From Yponomeuta sedellus (taxonomy: Eukaryota; Arthropoda; Insecta; Lepidoptera; Yponomeutidae): 64,000 nt of DNA. Numbering within the stretch: the first letter of the stretch is position 1; each line of letters starts with the position of its first letter. A model generated the notes under the pieces. That model was not told the DNA's origin. It saw only the letters and a program-made list of their open reading frames with translations, and made no database searches. Positions 9,924 to 20,355 of this stretch are shown here, one piece after another. The DNA lies in NCBI GenBank assembly GCA_934045075.1, contig OW203747.1, positions 9,258,357 through 9,322,356 of the forward strand, read 5' to 3'. The translations under genes were made by a program, and so were the position numbers.

Positions 9924-10354
9924 TTTAAAAAAATAAAAGAACCCGACTGCAGTGATAAATCAACTGAAAGGGAAAAAATGAGATAATTTTATTTTCAAAT
10001 GCTAATGTCGAATCAGAAGAGTTCATGCTGCTTTACTTGAGGGACCAAATAATATAACTTTATAAGCATTATTTGCTCAAACTGTTGCATTTATTATTTT
10101 ATATAAAATGTTGCAGTCGGGACCCATTACTGTTTGTTTAAAGTCCTCTAATGGGTCCCGACTGCATCATTTTATATAAAATAATAAATGCAACAGTTTG
10201 AGCAAATAATGCTTATAAAGTTATATTATTTGGTCCCTCAAGTAAAGCAGCATGAACTTTTCTGATTCGACATTAGCATTTGAAAATAAAATTATCTCAT
10301 TTTTTCCCTTTCAGTTGATTTATCACTGCAGTCGGGTTCTTTTATTTTTTTAAA
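9924..10354. mobile_element. Near-perfect palindrome, 206 bp arms, 19 bp spacer (foldback)
   Basis: Left arm 9924-10129 and right arm 10149-10354 are reverse complements without gaps; I count two mismatches. The spacer is 10130-10148. Each arm begins and ends with inverted copies of the same word (ACCCGACTGCAG ... TTGCAGTCGGGACC), so the palindrome may be two head-to-head copies of one small MITE. No open frame of note. If transcribed it would give a long dsRNA hairpin. Confidence 0.9.
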
Positions 10355-10789
10355 TATTTTTTTTATTTTTGACCTTTTAGTGACTCAGTAAAACGATAAA
10401 ATTTAAAGGTCCATCTGTTCTGTTTACATGCTTTAAATCGTTATATTATTTTATTTCCTAAATGAATTTTAGTTTATTGCTTTATTTTCTTTTGTTCGAC
10501 AATGGACATGTCTCGGCAAATCATAAATATTTTTACTGATATACTTGTTTGATATAGTCATAGGTACCACCTGCCTGCATTAAAAATTTATGTCGTACGA
10601 TATTTTTTAGCTAGTATAATGAATATGGTCTAATGGTGTTAAACTATCTAGAATATTTGCAAAGGAAACGACAGATTTTTTTCTTTATTATCCTTACATA
10701 AATTGTCTGTTTTTTATGTAGCCTAAAAACGCTCCACTGCACCTAGTTATTTAATGTTAACGATTGTAGGTGGGGACTGGAATAGTCAC

Positions 10790-11215
10790 GAATTATCTCT
10801 TCGACCTGAACGGCGCTCAGCTTTCGACATCTCCGGAGTCGAATTCTTCGTGCTTGCATTGCTGGGCCCAGTCTTCGGTCTCTCTAATTACTTAGAATAA
10901 GGACTTGTAAATGGGAACATAAATGGTCTGAGCCTTCAGCCGCGGCCGGTACAAAGGCGCGACAGGTTTCCTCCTAACAGCAACTTTAAGTAATTGTCGC
11001 GGCCTTCGGCCGCGCTAATAGTCTCTCCATTTGGCATCAGCGTAAATAGAGCTCAGCATTTGGAATCGCCGTGGGAGTATTCCTCTAGCCCGCTTCACAG
11101 CCTTCGGCCGTGCCGCGACCTGTATTGAGCTCGGCCTTCAACCTCGTCGCGGCAAGTTTCCTCGCACCCGCATGATGGGGCTCGGCCTTCGGCCTGGCGT
11201 AGTTATTTAGAGTTG
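10790..11215. repeat. GC-rich stretch with repeated CGGCCTTCGGCC words
   Basis: Within AT-rich intron 1, words of the form GCGGCCTTCGGCCGCG recur at about 10935, 11000, 11097, 11130 and 11184, each able to form a small hairpin. A related GC-rich piece with GGCCGGAACAGGGATTGCAG lies at 12105-12215. Coding content was not recognised. Confidence 0.5.
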
Positions 11216-12100
11216 TGGCATGGGCGTGGAGACATACAAAATCTTGGTTTTCTGAATGCCAAAATATTACCGGTATTAAAATGAAACTATAACAAATTCA
11301 TCTTGAGGTGGCCCCCTAAAGCATTGAAAAATTTTACTGAATATTTAGGTGTACTCGTAGATAAGCAATCTTTGGTCTCACAAGTGAACAGGAAACCTAA
11401 CACAAAATCATAATCTTATTTTCGGAGGAAACGAGATAAAATTCGTTAATATGAATAGAGCTAGAATTTTTTAAAGTTTCACGGGTCCTACGATACGAGG
11501 TCACGGAGGATCCGTCTTCGGTTACCAGTGAGAGCGTTCAAATATTTTTTTATCATTTATTGTTTCTTCTTTGAACCCAGCTTGTCTGACTATGACCGCA
11601 CAGGGGAAAAGGAGTTACATGCTACACTTTATATATTTTGTTCAGTTAGTTTTGGTCTAAGTGTCAGTAGGAAATTAATATCAGTGTTAAGAAATTAATT
11701 ATTTTTTCTCAAACATGCTCGGAAATGTTTGTGTTATTACCATGAAATAAAGCCACAAAGTTTCTCTTTTATGGCTCCCGCCTCACTTTACTGGCCTAAG
11801 CCAGTAAAGTAAGTATGAAAATCCATTACCGTCCGCTGCTCTAACTTTTTAAATTTACTTACTAAAATTAAACTGACCAAGGAAAAATTACATACAGCCA
11901 ACCACGTACTTGCAATTTAAGCATACTTGCAAGATAAAAAAAAAACAATCCATGGTATTGGTTTTTGTGCGGTTAAACATGGTGCTCAAATATGTTAGTG
12001 TATTTAAAAAATAAAAAAGGCGGCAAACTAAACTATTATTTCTTAATTACCTAGTAATTATTTTAATATTAATATTTCCTCGCATTGTTTGAGAAAAGCA
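11216..12100. other. Intron 1 segment without recognised features
   Basis: AT-rich. An 11 bp direct or inverted word (CTGGCCTAAGCCAG) at about 11790 is a small palindrome. Nothing else was recognised. Confidence 0.35.
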
Positions 12101-12289
12101 TTATACAATCCTCGGCCGGAACAGGGATTGCAGGACTCGTTCTAGACGGCCTCGTCTACGACTCGGCCGTCTATCCCAAACTCGTCCAGCAATCCCTTAC
12201 TTCTCGGCCTCTGCAGTAATGTATTATTACCCCCTATGAGGTTGATATTTCTTAAATTAATGAGATAAACGAATGGCGTAGAAAGAAAT

Positions 12290-13200
12290 ACGTCTAGTGG
12301 CTAAAAGTGGTACTGTAGGACAGGGTTTCAGCAGACAAGAAGAGAAACGTTGTTTCAGCACGACAGCACGTACTTAGGGATCTATTTATTGAAGCAATAT
12401 GAAACTTAATAAGGATTACGGATTAGTAACTGTACTACTCGCACCACAGCGCAAAGCGAGGTATATTACCTACGTCACTAGTCGTGCCAATTATTAGTGG
12501 ACAGTCAGTATTGGTCGAAGTGATTGGTCGAGTGCTCAATACTATCCAATTTTGTTTAATATTATGACAAATGCCTTTGGACAAAACCATACCGCAATTT
12601 AGAACACAAACAGCGCCATCTGTGGTTGGGTAGAGGAACTAATGCTACAGTACTTTAATTACTTAGAAGTGAATATTATTTGTGTTGCGTTTGTTCTCTA
12701 TTAATGCTGATTTTATGTTAATCAACGACACCCGCAAAATTCTCTTTTAAATACTTTGCACGTGTTAGGCGTAGTTAAACAAAATTATATTTTTTAATTA
12801 AATGAATGATCTAGAAGGATCAAACCACTTTATAGGAATTATTTCTTTCCGCATCTGTACCGATTCTATAAATGGTTTGTTTACATGTAGACCAAAGCCA
12901 AAATTATGTATACACATGTATTAGAATAAATAAAATATAACAGCGCCATCAAGTGACTAAAAGTGGTACTTTAATTGCTTAGAAGTAAATGTTATTTTTT
13001 GTTCCGTTGGTTCTCTATTAATGATGATTTTATGTAACCTACGTCATCCGCAAAATTCTGTTTTAAATATTTCACACCTGTTAGGGGTAGTTCAATAAAA
13101 TTAGTATTCGAATTCAATAAACTAAATATAACAGCGCCATCTAGTGGCTCCTAGCTGTACTTTAACGAATCTTCTTAACGAATTTTATTTTTCGTCACAG
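12290..13200. repeat. Diverged tandem repeats starting CAGCGCCATC
   Basis: At least three diverged units begin at 12613, 12941 and 13132 with CAGCGCCATCTAGTGG-like words, followed by TACTTTAATTACTTAGAAGT, GTTCTCTATTAATG, GATTTTATGT and CACCCGCAAAATTCT in the same order. A partial unit starts near 12291. Units are roughly 190-330 bp. They end in a tail leading to the CATA microsatellite. Confidence 0.65.
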
Positions 13201-13324
13201 TTCTGATCGCATAATTATGATTTTATATAGCCTATGACACCCGCGCAAGGATGCCGAATCGAATGACACCTTGTTTAACAAAATCTGACCATTGGTTAAG
13301 GAGTTATGAGGGAACATAGAATCG

Positions 13325-13331
13325 GACATAC

Positions 13332-13362
<31 letters not shown>

Positions 13363-13388
13363 CATACATACATACATACATACATACG
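13325..13388. repeat. (CATA)n microsatellite
   Basis: About 15 CATA units, followed by CATTACCCTCCTTTTGGGCT and CTGCAGTCGGGTAAAAA, an end seen on many lepidopteran repeats. CTGCAGTCGGG also closes the palindrome at 9924-10354. Confidence 0.85.
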
Positions 13389-13432
13389 CACTAAACACAT
13401 TACCCTCCTTTTGGGCTTCGCTGCAGTCGGGT

Positions 13433-13550
13433 AAAAATTGGCTACACTATTTTTATTTTTAATGCACTAACCCGTGCTAAGGAACAAATTTAAAAACCTA
13501 TTTAGAGGCTAAAAATTTCACCCATGCCGGGATTCGAAAAAATTGGCTAC
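13433..13550 (-). mobile_element. SINE-A, 5'-truncated, with target duplication
   Basis: AAAAATTGGCTAC occurs at 13433-13445 and 13538-13550. Between them is a minus-strand SINE-A tail reaching only to box B (GGGATTCGA). It is an ordinary 5'-truncated insertion without the inverted arm. Confidence 0.88.
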
Positions 13551-13573
13551 AAAAGAGAGCAATGTTTACACAT

Positions 13574-14022
13574 TTGAATTTATTGGACGAAATTTGCCTT
13601 CACAATGAAATGGACAGGATGGATGAACTTATGGAAGGGATTCTAAGTTTAGTTTAAGCTCTTTTAAGACAATCTTGTCGCCTCTCAATGATTCAGAAGC
13701 AGAAGCGGTGTCGTAGACGTCCTCCATTGCTGCCGTCTCACTGCGTACTGACGCGATAAATATTGACGCGCAACACTACACGCAAGATAAATATCACGAT
13801 CTTTATTGGACAAAATTTGCCTTCACAATGAAATGGACAGGATGGATGAACTTATGGAAGGGATTCTAAGTTTAGTTTAAGCTCTTTTAAGACAATCTTG
13901 TCGCCTCTCAATGATTCAGAAGCAGCAGCGGTGTCATAGACGTCCTCCATTGCTGCCGTCTCGCTGCGTACTGACGCGATAAATATTAACGCACAACACT
14001 ACACGCAAGATAAATATCACGA
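13574..14022. repeat. Tandem duplication, 223 bp unit
   Basis: Two copies offset by 223 bp share GCCTTCACAATGAAATGGAC, AGTTTAAGCTCTTTTAAGAC and ACGCAAGATAAATATCACGA with few differences. A short open frame (LHNEMDRMDELMEGILSLV, plus strand) ends in each copy; I do not recognise it, although it could be the C-terminus of a transposon protein. Confidence 0.8.
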
Positions 14023-14165
14023 TCCAGGATCTTGGATCAGATCACAAGTATTTCCTGAAATCCAGCGATAATTATTGTGATCCCTCAATACACTACCCTA
14101 CACGTCAATAAATATCGTGATCCAACAGTTTATATTGACGGATCACGATATCTTGCGTGTAGCAT
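14000..14165. repeat. Inverted repeats of a CACGCAAGATAAATATCACG motif
   Basis: CTACACGCAAGATAAATATC at about 14000 faces GGATCACGATATCTTGCGTG at about 14139, and a third variant lies at 14087-14120. The arrangement looks like ends of a small inverted-repeat transposon next to the 223 bp duplication. Confidence 0.5.
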
Positions 14166-14179
14166 TCGCCTTACAGTCA

Positions 14180-14320
14180 TCGTGGTCACGAGAAGACTGA
14201 TGGCTGTAACGTCGTCGAAACGTCGAGATAAAACAGCAATAAATTACAACGCGATTAAGCCTCCAACATATTCTAACTATGAGTGATCAATTCGCGAAAG
14301 TTTAAAATATGATGCAAATT
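14180..14320 (+). mobile_element. SINE-I copy
   Basis: CGTCGAAACGTCGAGATAAA, AATAAATTACAACGCGATTA and TTCGCGAAAGTTTAAAATAT match the sense arm and tail of the SINE-I at 57773-57939. Confidence 0.7.
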
Positions 14321-14344
14321 ACTTCAGCCAGATGTTCAAAAACG

Positions 14345-14410
14345 AAACAAAGAAAAGAAGAAAAACGAAAGTTCACGGCGTGTCACTGCTGCTATAAATT
14401 ATTATTATCA
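14345..14410 (-). repeat. LINE 3' UTR fragment (repeat H)
   Basis: AAAACGAAAGTTCACGGCGT and GTCACTGCTGCTATAAAT recur at 47828-47880 and, diverged, at 48345-48405. The longer copies contain a CAGCGCTGATTTTCAG hairpin also seen in the CR1 3' UTR (26165-26185). Confidence 0.55.
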
Positions 14411-14499
14411 ATACTTTTGTTACACTTAAAACAAGTGTACAATATGAAGGAGAATGCCTTAAGCATTTTCTATATAGACTGGTTTGACCGAAGGCGGTT

Positions 14500-14665
14500 C
14501 GTCTTACATATCGAGCGAACGTCTGTTCGGAGTCGGGGCGAGTGGCCAACCTGGCCTCTGCCGGTTCGAGTCCCGGCATGGGTGGAATTTTTAGTCTCTA
14601 AATTTGTTTTTAAATTGTCCTTAGCATGGGTTAGTGCATTAAAAAAAAGAATATATAATACAATA
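14500..14665 (+). mobile_element. SINE-A, sense copy
   Basis: A degenerate tRNA-like region ending GGTTCGAGTCCCGGCATGGG, then GTTTTTAAATTGTCCTTAGC and the tail to about 14665. Box A is degraded. Confidence 0.7.
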
Positions 14666-14702
14666 TTGAAGAAAAATCTTTTATTGTAAAAATCATTGTC
14701 TT

Positions 14703-14870
14703 AAGGCCGGTTTCTGAATTGAGAATTTCACTAAGTAAATACTCAAGTAACGTTCTGTCGCGCTCTTTGCTGAGGAAGGAAGAGACAGCACTACTTACAG
14801 TTAACTATTTACCTAAGTACCTAGCTAAATTCTCAATTCGGAATTTGACCCATAACCTCTAAGGTCCTCC
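14703..14870. mobile_element. MITE-like element G with terminal inverted repeats
   Basis: Left end GGCCGGTTTCTGAATTGAGA then ATTTCACTAAGTAA; right end TTACCTAAGTACCTAGC then AAATTCTCAATTCGGAATTTG. The interior has CTGTCGCGCTCTTTGCTGAG, shared with 6130, 28660-28730 and 35215. Confidence 0.7.
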
Positions 14871-14924
14871 TTCCTTCATGGGGCGTTGTTTACGTTTCTA
14901 GTTTCTATAATAAAATCCCTGAAG

Positions 14925-15150
14925 ATATATGAAGCCTGCCTGAAACGCGGTTCAAAAAATGTGTTATTGTGCCAAAAAGGCTACTATAACATGAAGGATT
15001 ATTTAGATCACAATGATGTTTAGAATTAAAGCCAGTACAATGCGTGAGTTCTAGGTTTCAAAATAATAAATATATGTAAACTCCGCTAATTATTGACTTC
15101 GAAAAGACTAAGTTTGGAGTATTTTTGTACATTTTTTATCCATAATGATC
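14925..15150 (+). repeat. CR1/Jockey-group LINE 3' fragment
   Basis: AATAAAATCCCTGAAGATAT, GGCTACTATAACATGAAGGA, GAATTAAAGCCAGTACAATG and GACTTCGAAAAGACTAAGTT match the 3' end at 55155-55815, with stops in frame. Confidence 0.7.
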
Positions 15151-15504
15151 TAGATATTGAAATGGACACCTAGTTTCAATTGTAACATCCATTAAGTCGC
15201 AGTTTCTGCATTTCCAGAAGGAAAGTTAAGAAGACGAAGGTGAAATTTTTACGTAAAAAATGTCCAAATTATATTATGAATCGCTGATCTCTGAGCAAAC
15301 GGTGGTAATTTATTTTAATCCGATGTAAACAAAGTCAAAGCGAATTTATTAGGCCTATAAATAAAACCCGCTCACTCAAAAAGAATTTCCAGTTGAAGGT
15401 GAAATAATTAAAAGGTATTCAGGCTTAACTCAATACAAAGGTGCATTCAGAACTGCCTGCTCAGTCCATGGGGATACCTTTTGCGCCGTCTCAGTAGGGT
15501 TGGT

Positions 15505-15795
15505 ACAAATTACTTTTTATTTAAATAATATTAATAATAAATATCATATTACACAGATCTCGTTAGCTCTATACTAAGTACAACTAAATGATTGTAATTG
15601 TATTATAGGTGCTAACTCGATAGCACCTATATATTTAGGACGATAAATTTAATATAATAAATACATAGATACTCGTAACATCCAAGACCCGAGACAAACT
15701 AGAAAATTTCGTTTCCTAGTTTGACCCGGCCGGGGATCGAACCCGAGACCTTCGGTTTTACAGTCAGCGTGCCAAACCGCTGCGCACCGAGGCCG
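15505..15795 (-). mobile_element. SINE-B copy
   Basis: Reverse orientation: tail with AGATCTCGTTAGCTCTATAC at 15556, body, then CCGGGGATCGAACCCGAGAC and the head ending at GCGCACCGAGGCCGTC. Confidence 0.85.
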
Positions 15796-15839
15796 TCGAC
15801 TACCATTTATTGACTACTAAGTGGTACTTGGTAAAGGCT

Positions 15840-16090
15840 ACTGTGTGGTGTCGGCCTAGAGCATAGCACCAACCCAAATTCTTCCCGCGGGTGTCGTACA
15901 AGGCGACTAAGGGACACAAACCGGGGGGTGGGCAGCAGCGCCCCCTGCAGTACAATTCCACCGAACTGCGATCCCCAACCCGCATGCTCAGCGTGGGGAT
16001 TATGGGCATCACCTCCTATGATAGCACAACGTGGCGCTTTTTAGGGGAGGGCTATGTCCAGCAGTAGACTAGTAGCCTGACGACGACGTG
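15840..16090 (+). repeat. RTE-like LINE 3' region
   Basis: It closely matches 3185-3455, from GTGTGGTGTCGGCCTAGAGC to GGGCTATGTCCAGCAGTAGA and CGACGACG. It abuts the SINE-B head at 15795. Confidence 0.75.
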
Positions 16091-16146
16091 GTAAAGCGGT
16101 AAGACTTAACTAACAACTTTAAAATCGTGACTATAGGCCAATCGAC

Positions 16147-16470
16147 TGCCTCGTTCGTCTAGCCGTTAAGGCGCTTGGGTACCAAGAGAGGTCGTGGATT
16201 CGATTCCCACTGGGGGCTGCCGTATATTTGTACAAGTGGCCTCAGTCTGGGTGTATTTTCATGTTTGTGAGGTCCTTGCTTAGTTACCATAATACCTGTA
16301 TTATCTGGTAGTTTTAGAATTCCCTAGTAACCTAGTTTAGGACCAGGTCAAGTGATTGTGCTGTGTGGAAGTTATTATTAGTATTATTGTATGTTTTCGC
16401 TTACATATAGATACATAGAGAACAATTTATTGTACATAATAAAAAAGGATTTCAGACTGATATTTCTGGA
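16147..16470 (+). mobile_element. SINE-D copy
   Basis: A tRNA-like head (TCGTCTAGCCGTTAAGGCGC, GATTCGATTCCCACTGGGG) is followed by a long unrelated body and ends ACAATTTATTGTACATAATA. A shorter copy is at 40424-40545. Confidence 0.75.
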
Positions 16471-16473
16471 TAC

Positions 16474-16519
16474 CACAGATAAACACAAACTATTGTTTCT
16501 GTTTATCTGTGGTATACCG
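16474..16519. repeat. 17 bp-stem hairpin
   Basis: ATACCACAGATAAACA pairs with TGTTTATCTGTGGTAT across a short loop, immediately after SINE-D. Confidence 0.65.
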
Positions 16520-16849
16520 TAATTTGGGGTTGAAACTCACAACAAAATTTCTTTAAATAGAGAGGAGACAAAAGCCCGTGCCCCAGCAGTGGGGACATAC
16601 AAGGGTTGATATCGATCGATCGATACTACAGTTTGAGTAACTTCATCCATCTAATGCAAGTAGGTATTACTGAAGGTGGAATAATTAAGCTGCATTCAAG
16701 CCTAACTCAATACAAAGGCGTATTCAGAACCGCCTATTCACTCCATGGGGAATTCCTTCTGCGCTAACCCAGTAGGGTTGGCACAATTATTTTGGTAATA
16801 AATTGGATGTACAAGTATTTTTTTTGTAGCAGCGTAATAACGTCCCACT

Positions 16850-16985
16850 AAAGGCACAGGCCTTCTCTCAGGGAGAGAGTATGGGCTAAATTACCACGTG
16901 CGCCCACCCCAGACTGGCAATTTCAAACGCAAATTACTTTGCTAAATTCCGCCAAATATCCCATAAGCGCCATGCGGTTAGTTAA
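16850..16985 (-). repeat. SINE-E 3' fragment
   Basis: GCACAGGCCTTCTCTCAGGG and AATTACCACGTGCGCCCACC match the distal part of SINE-E (compare 27715-27790). Confidence 0.5.
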
Positions 16986-17127
16986 TGTAGGTACCGCCCT
17001 CCCTCCCACTTTGTCAAGCAGAAGCAAGACATGAAAACAACACCACCGACACCAATACTTGTGTGAGAAAATACGCGACGCGTATCGCCTCTAACACGAG
17101 GCATCCTCAGACTCACAAACATAACAT

Positions 17128-17508
17128 TAAAGGCCTGCGCAGACGAGGGACTGTCGGGTACCTTTTTGTCCGTCGATATAGATGTCGTATATAAATTGTA
17201 TTGAGTAACGCACACGAAGGACTAAAAGTACCCCTGACAAAAAGTCCCTCAAGTTACCGAGCACATCAAGAGACCGGAGTGGACAAAAGTGCGGTGTTTT
17301 CTTAACGCCTTTTCTTTTTCAACTTCATGTAAATTACAACACAACGTGATCTCAGATTATTTGCTTCCATAGCGTATTTCCATCACTCAATTTCCGGGGA
17401 ACAAATGACCGCACACCGTAGGCGTTGAGTCCATGACAAGTACTCGGAGGATATTTTTTACAGACGAGGGACTTTTGTCCCCAAGTCTCTCGTCTGCGCA
17501 GGCCTTAA
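17128..17508. mobile_element. MITE-K, 375 bp, with TIRs and TAA duplication
   Basis: Ends 17131-17152 (AGGCCTGCGCAGACGAGGGA) and 17484-17505 are inverted repeats, flanked by TAA at 17128-17130 and 17506-17508. A 3 bp TAA/TWA duplication is typical of PIF/Harbinger-type elements. A second copy lies at 36520-36880. It has no transposase and is presumably non-autonomous. Confidence 0.82.
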
Positions 17509-17734
17509 CTAACACGGTACTTGTGGGATTTTTGGCGGAACTCAGCAAAGTATTTTTCACTTTTTATTGCTATTATGGATTACCGCAAAATAACGCCTGA
17601 TTCCATAAAATATGTGAACACCTCAGACACTTAGCTTTCCTCACAATGTTTTGCTTCACTTTAGGGAGTGGTAACGCTCGTTGCTTTATGCACGCTCTTG
17701 TTTAACTACTCTTATCATCGTCGCTGCCTGTACG

Positions 17735-17935
17735 TAATACAGAGAGTATTGTACAGGTTTGAAATTTCACGTATGCCGGCAAGTCGCCTATTAGCTCAGT
17801 TAGCAAAGCGCTGGCACGGATAGCCAGAGGTCGCGGGTTCGAATCCCGGCTTGGGTGAAATTTTCAGCCTCTAAATAGGTTTTAAAAAATTGTCCTTAGC
17901 ACGGGTTAGTGCATTAAAAAAAGAATATAAGTACT
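17735..17935 (+). mobile_element. SINE-A, sense copy
   Basis: CTGTACGTAATACAGAGAGT leads into a tRNA-like region with both Pol III boxes (AGCTCAGTTAGC, GGTTCGAATCCC), then the tail CTTAGCACGGGTTAGTGCAT. Its 3' flank (17929-17949) is repeated inverted at 18106-18126. Confidence 0.8.
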
Positions 17936-18040
17936 ATTATCATTTGTGCAAAAAAGTATTTAGATAAAAATAATCAACATGATCTCTTGTTGATTTGCAA
18001 CAAAAAGACGCCATTTTTTGCTGTCCTATGCTACGAGTAT

Positions 18041-18104
18041 ATCGACGGCCTCATTGGCTCTGCGGTTTGGCACGCTGACTGTAAAACCGAACCTTCGGTT
18101 TGTT
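18041..18104 (+). repeat. SINE-B head fragment
   Basis: GACGGCCTCATTGGCTCTGC and GGCACGCTGACTGTAAAACC match the SINE-B tRNA-like head; the rest is missing. Confidence 0.65.
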
Positions 18105-18126
18105 CGGTGCACAAATGATAATAGTA

Positions 18127-18395
18127 TATTCTTTTTTTTAATGCACTAATCCGTGCTAAGGACAATTTAACAACCTAACTGCAAAGTAGGTACTCGGGGT
18201 TGTAAGTGAAGCAATTTACTTCAACCAAATGTCGCTGCCTGTACCTACGTAATACAGAGAATATGTACGTTCGAAATTTCACTGATTCGCCCATTTGCTA
18301 AGTTGGAAAGAGCGCTGGCACGGATAGCCAGAGGTCGCGGGTTCGAATCCCGGCATGGGTGGAATTTTTAGTCTCTAAATAGGTTTTTAATAATG
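18127..18395 (+). mobile_element. SINE-A, tail-inverted composite copy
   Basis: An antisense tail (TATTCTTTTTTTTAATGCAC then GTGCTAAGGACAATTT) at 18127-18172 is followed by a sense body from CCTAACTGCAAAGTAGGTAC through an intact tRNA-like region to AATAGGTTTTTAAT at about 18392. The order of arms is opposite to that of 6301-6495. Confidence 0.75.
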
Positions 18396-18499
18396 TTCAT
18401 AAATATTTATTTTTATTATATGCCAAATCGCCAATGCAAAAACGACGGATAGAAAAAATGGTATACCTACCTAATGGCCATTTATACAATGTAAGTAAT

Positions 18500-18690
18500 G
18501 GACTTTCCGACCCAATCCAATCATTTGGTACCTCAATGCTGCTAAAGTTACGTACATGTGTGAATTTATAGTAGCAATAGCTCTTGTTAACCGTAAAGGA
18601 AAACAACCCGCGGTGGGCACGCGTGGTGATTAAGCCCATACTCCCTCCCTGAGAGAAGCCCTGTGCTCTGGAGTGGGGCGTATATATGCT
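18500..18690 (+). repeat. SINE-E body fragment
   Basis: TACGTACATGTGTGAATTTA, AGTAGCAATAGC, GTAAAGGAAAACA and CGGTGGGCACGCGTGGTGAT follow SINE-E order. The tRNA-like head is missing. Confidence 0.6.
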
Positions 18691-18734
18691 AGATAAAAGA
18701 AAACACGGTGCTCTTGAAGTCATATAAATGTTTA

Positions 18735-19160
18735 ATTATTATTATGGAAAGTATGTGTAGTATTACTTTGAATGACAGGATACGCAATAGTCTGATTAGA
18801 GAACGTTGTGGACTGAAAGAGGATGTAGTGAATAGAATTGAGGAATTTTGCGTTGCTTGGTTTGGACATGTGGAGAGGATGAAGGAAGAAAGATTGACGA
18901 AACAAATATATATATTGCGAATGTCAGTGGAAGGGCTGGTAAGGGACGTCCCAAACGGACATACATCGACCAAATAGGGGATGTATTAGCAAATGGAAAG
19001 ATAAAAAGTACCCGGAACCGGCGTGGGTGCGTGCAACGACTTATGAACGTTGATGAAGCGAAGGTGATCTGTCAGGATCGTAGTAAGTGGCAGTCCCTGG
19101 TCTCTGCCTACCCCTCTGGGATACAGGCGTGAGGTTATGTATGTATGTATATGTATGTAT
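18735..19160 (+). pseudogene. C-terminal remnant of an endonuclease-RT type LINE
   Basis: Two overlapping frames (to 18977, and 18848-19132) together cover the tail of a non-LTR polyprotein: LNDRIRNSLIRERCGLKEDV, WFGHVERMKEERLTKQIYI, then in the other frame GRAGKGRPKRTYIDQIG, LMNVDEAKVICQDRSKWQSL and a stop after SAYPSGIQA. Such tails are common in lepidopteran genomes. One frameshift near 18910 breaks it. The 3' UTR runs into TATG repeats (19133-19165). Related pieces: 42172-42440 (-), 42530-42717 (+), 51960-52055 (+). Confidence 0.8.
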
Positions 19161-19487
19161 GTAATATGGAAAGAATCTGTTTTGTATCGCTCGTGTGGCA
19201 ACCCTAGACGGATCTAGAGTCCAATTACCGGGCAACATTCACGCGGGGCGTCGGGTAGTAATTTTTCATGGAAACTGTCAGTTTGCGCTGCAAAACGGTA
19301 TAATATACGGGTTCGAGAAAAAGAATTTACTAACACTTCAACTTGTAGGTACCTATATACGAAAATTATTATTATTATAAGAGTACTTTATGGCACACGA
19401 GATGTTAAACAGGGCATTACATAACGTCATTCATATTGAAAAATGTCATTATGTAAAAAACAAGATTTTCGTTTTTCTATCTTCTTC

Positions 19488-19800
19488 TTCAGGCTTTATT
19501 TTGTAGTCCACTGCTGGACATAGCCCTCCCCTAATGAGCGCCATAGCGCCCTCTCTTTAGCTTGCCGCATCCAGCATCTGCCGGCAGTTTTTCGCAGATC
19601 GTCATCCCACCTGGTCGGTGGGCGTCCTATACTACGTTTGCCGAGTCGCGGTCTCCACTCAAGAACACGTTTACACCAACGGTTGTCGGTTCTTCGGGAG
19701 ATATGGCCAGCCCACTGCCACTTCAGCTAGCTAATTCTCTGAGCTACGTCGATAACTTTGGTTCTCTGTCGAATGCATTCGTAATTTTTTTCATCTAATT
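19488..19800 (-). pseudogene. RTE-type LINE: RT C-terminus and 3' end
   Basis: The minus strand encodes LKWQWAGHISRRTDNRW, LEWRPRLGKRSIGRPPTRWD and GEGYVQQWTTK before a stop, then GAAGAAGAAG. The RPPTRWDDDL and YVQQW pieces are typical of RTE reverse transcriptase C-termini. 5' truncated. Sister fragments: 51010-51350 (-), 62865-63075 (+), 35450-35605 (-). Confidence 0.82.
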
Positions 19801-19935
19801 GAAGGAAAACGTAATTCTGAATGTACTTAAATGCACTTGAATTGCAGGTACTTGCACTTGCAAGACATTATAATTTCAGCCTGAGTAGATAGGGATGATG
19901 ATGTCTTGTTATGTTTGTAAATAAAAAAATATTAA

Positions 19936-20355
19936 ATGTCAAAAAAAAAAATGTTTTTTGACATGGGACATTTTGCAATCTCACAAACCATTAAAGGCAA
20001 ACATTTTGCCGAAATTCAACCTGTCATCCCGTTGAAGCCATGGTTTTTTAGGTTTCGTGATTTGGACAAACGCGTGACCTCAACCATTTGTCGTTTACGC
20101 TTAGGGCATGCCTGCACACCGGTCCACCTGGCTAAAATCCGAGTGAGAGACAACTCCCTTTGTGAGTGCGGTTTGGACGACGGCTCCGCAGAACACCTGC
20201 TTTTCAGTTGTCCCAATCTCCGGTTTTCTCTTATGGATGTCCTGCCTGATAACATTATCCGACCTACTAATCTTAAACTTATCCTCTCCCAGGCAAATAC
20301 CCCTCTTGTTTATATTATAGGTAAATTTCTTTCAGACAATGATATCAAACTTTAG
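19936..20355 (+). pseudogene. C-terminus of a non-LTR retrotransposon polyprotein with zinc knuckle
   Basis: An open frame of 139 codons contains ICRLRLGHACTPVHLAKI and CECGLDDGSAEHLLFSCPN, a CxC-H-C zinc-binding motif found after the RT or RNase H region in I/Jockey-like elements. RT and RNase H are absent, so it is 5' truncated near 19930. The 3' UTR ends in GAATTGATTGATTGA near 20506. The first residues are probably flanking sequence, not protein. Confidence 0.72.
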
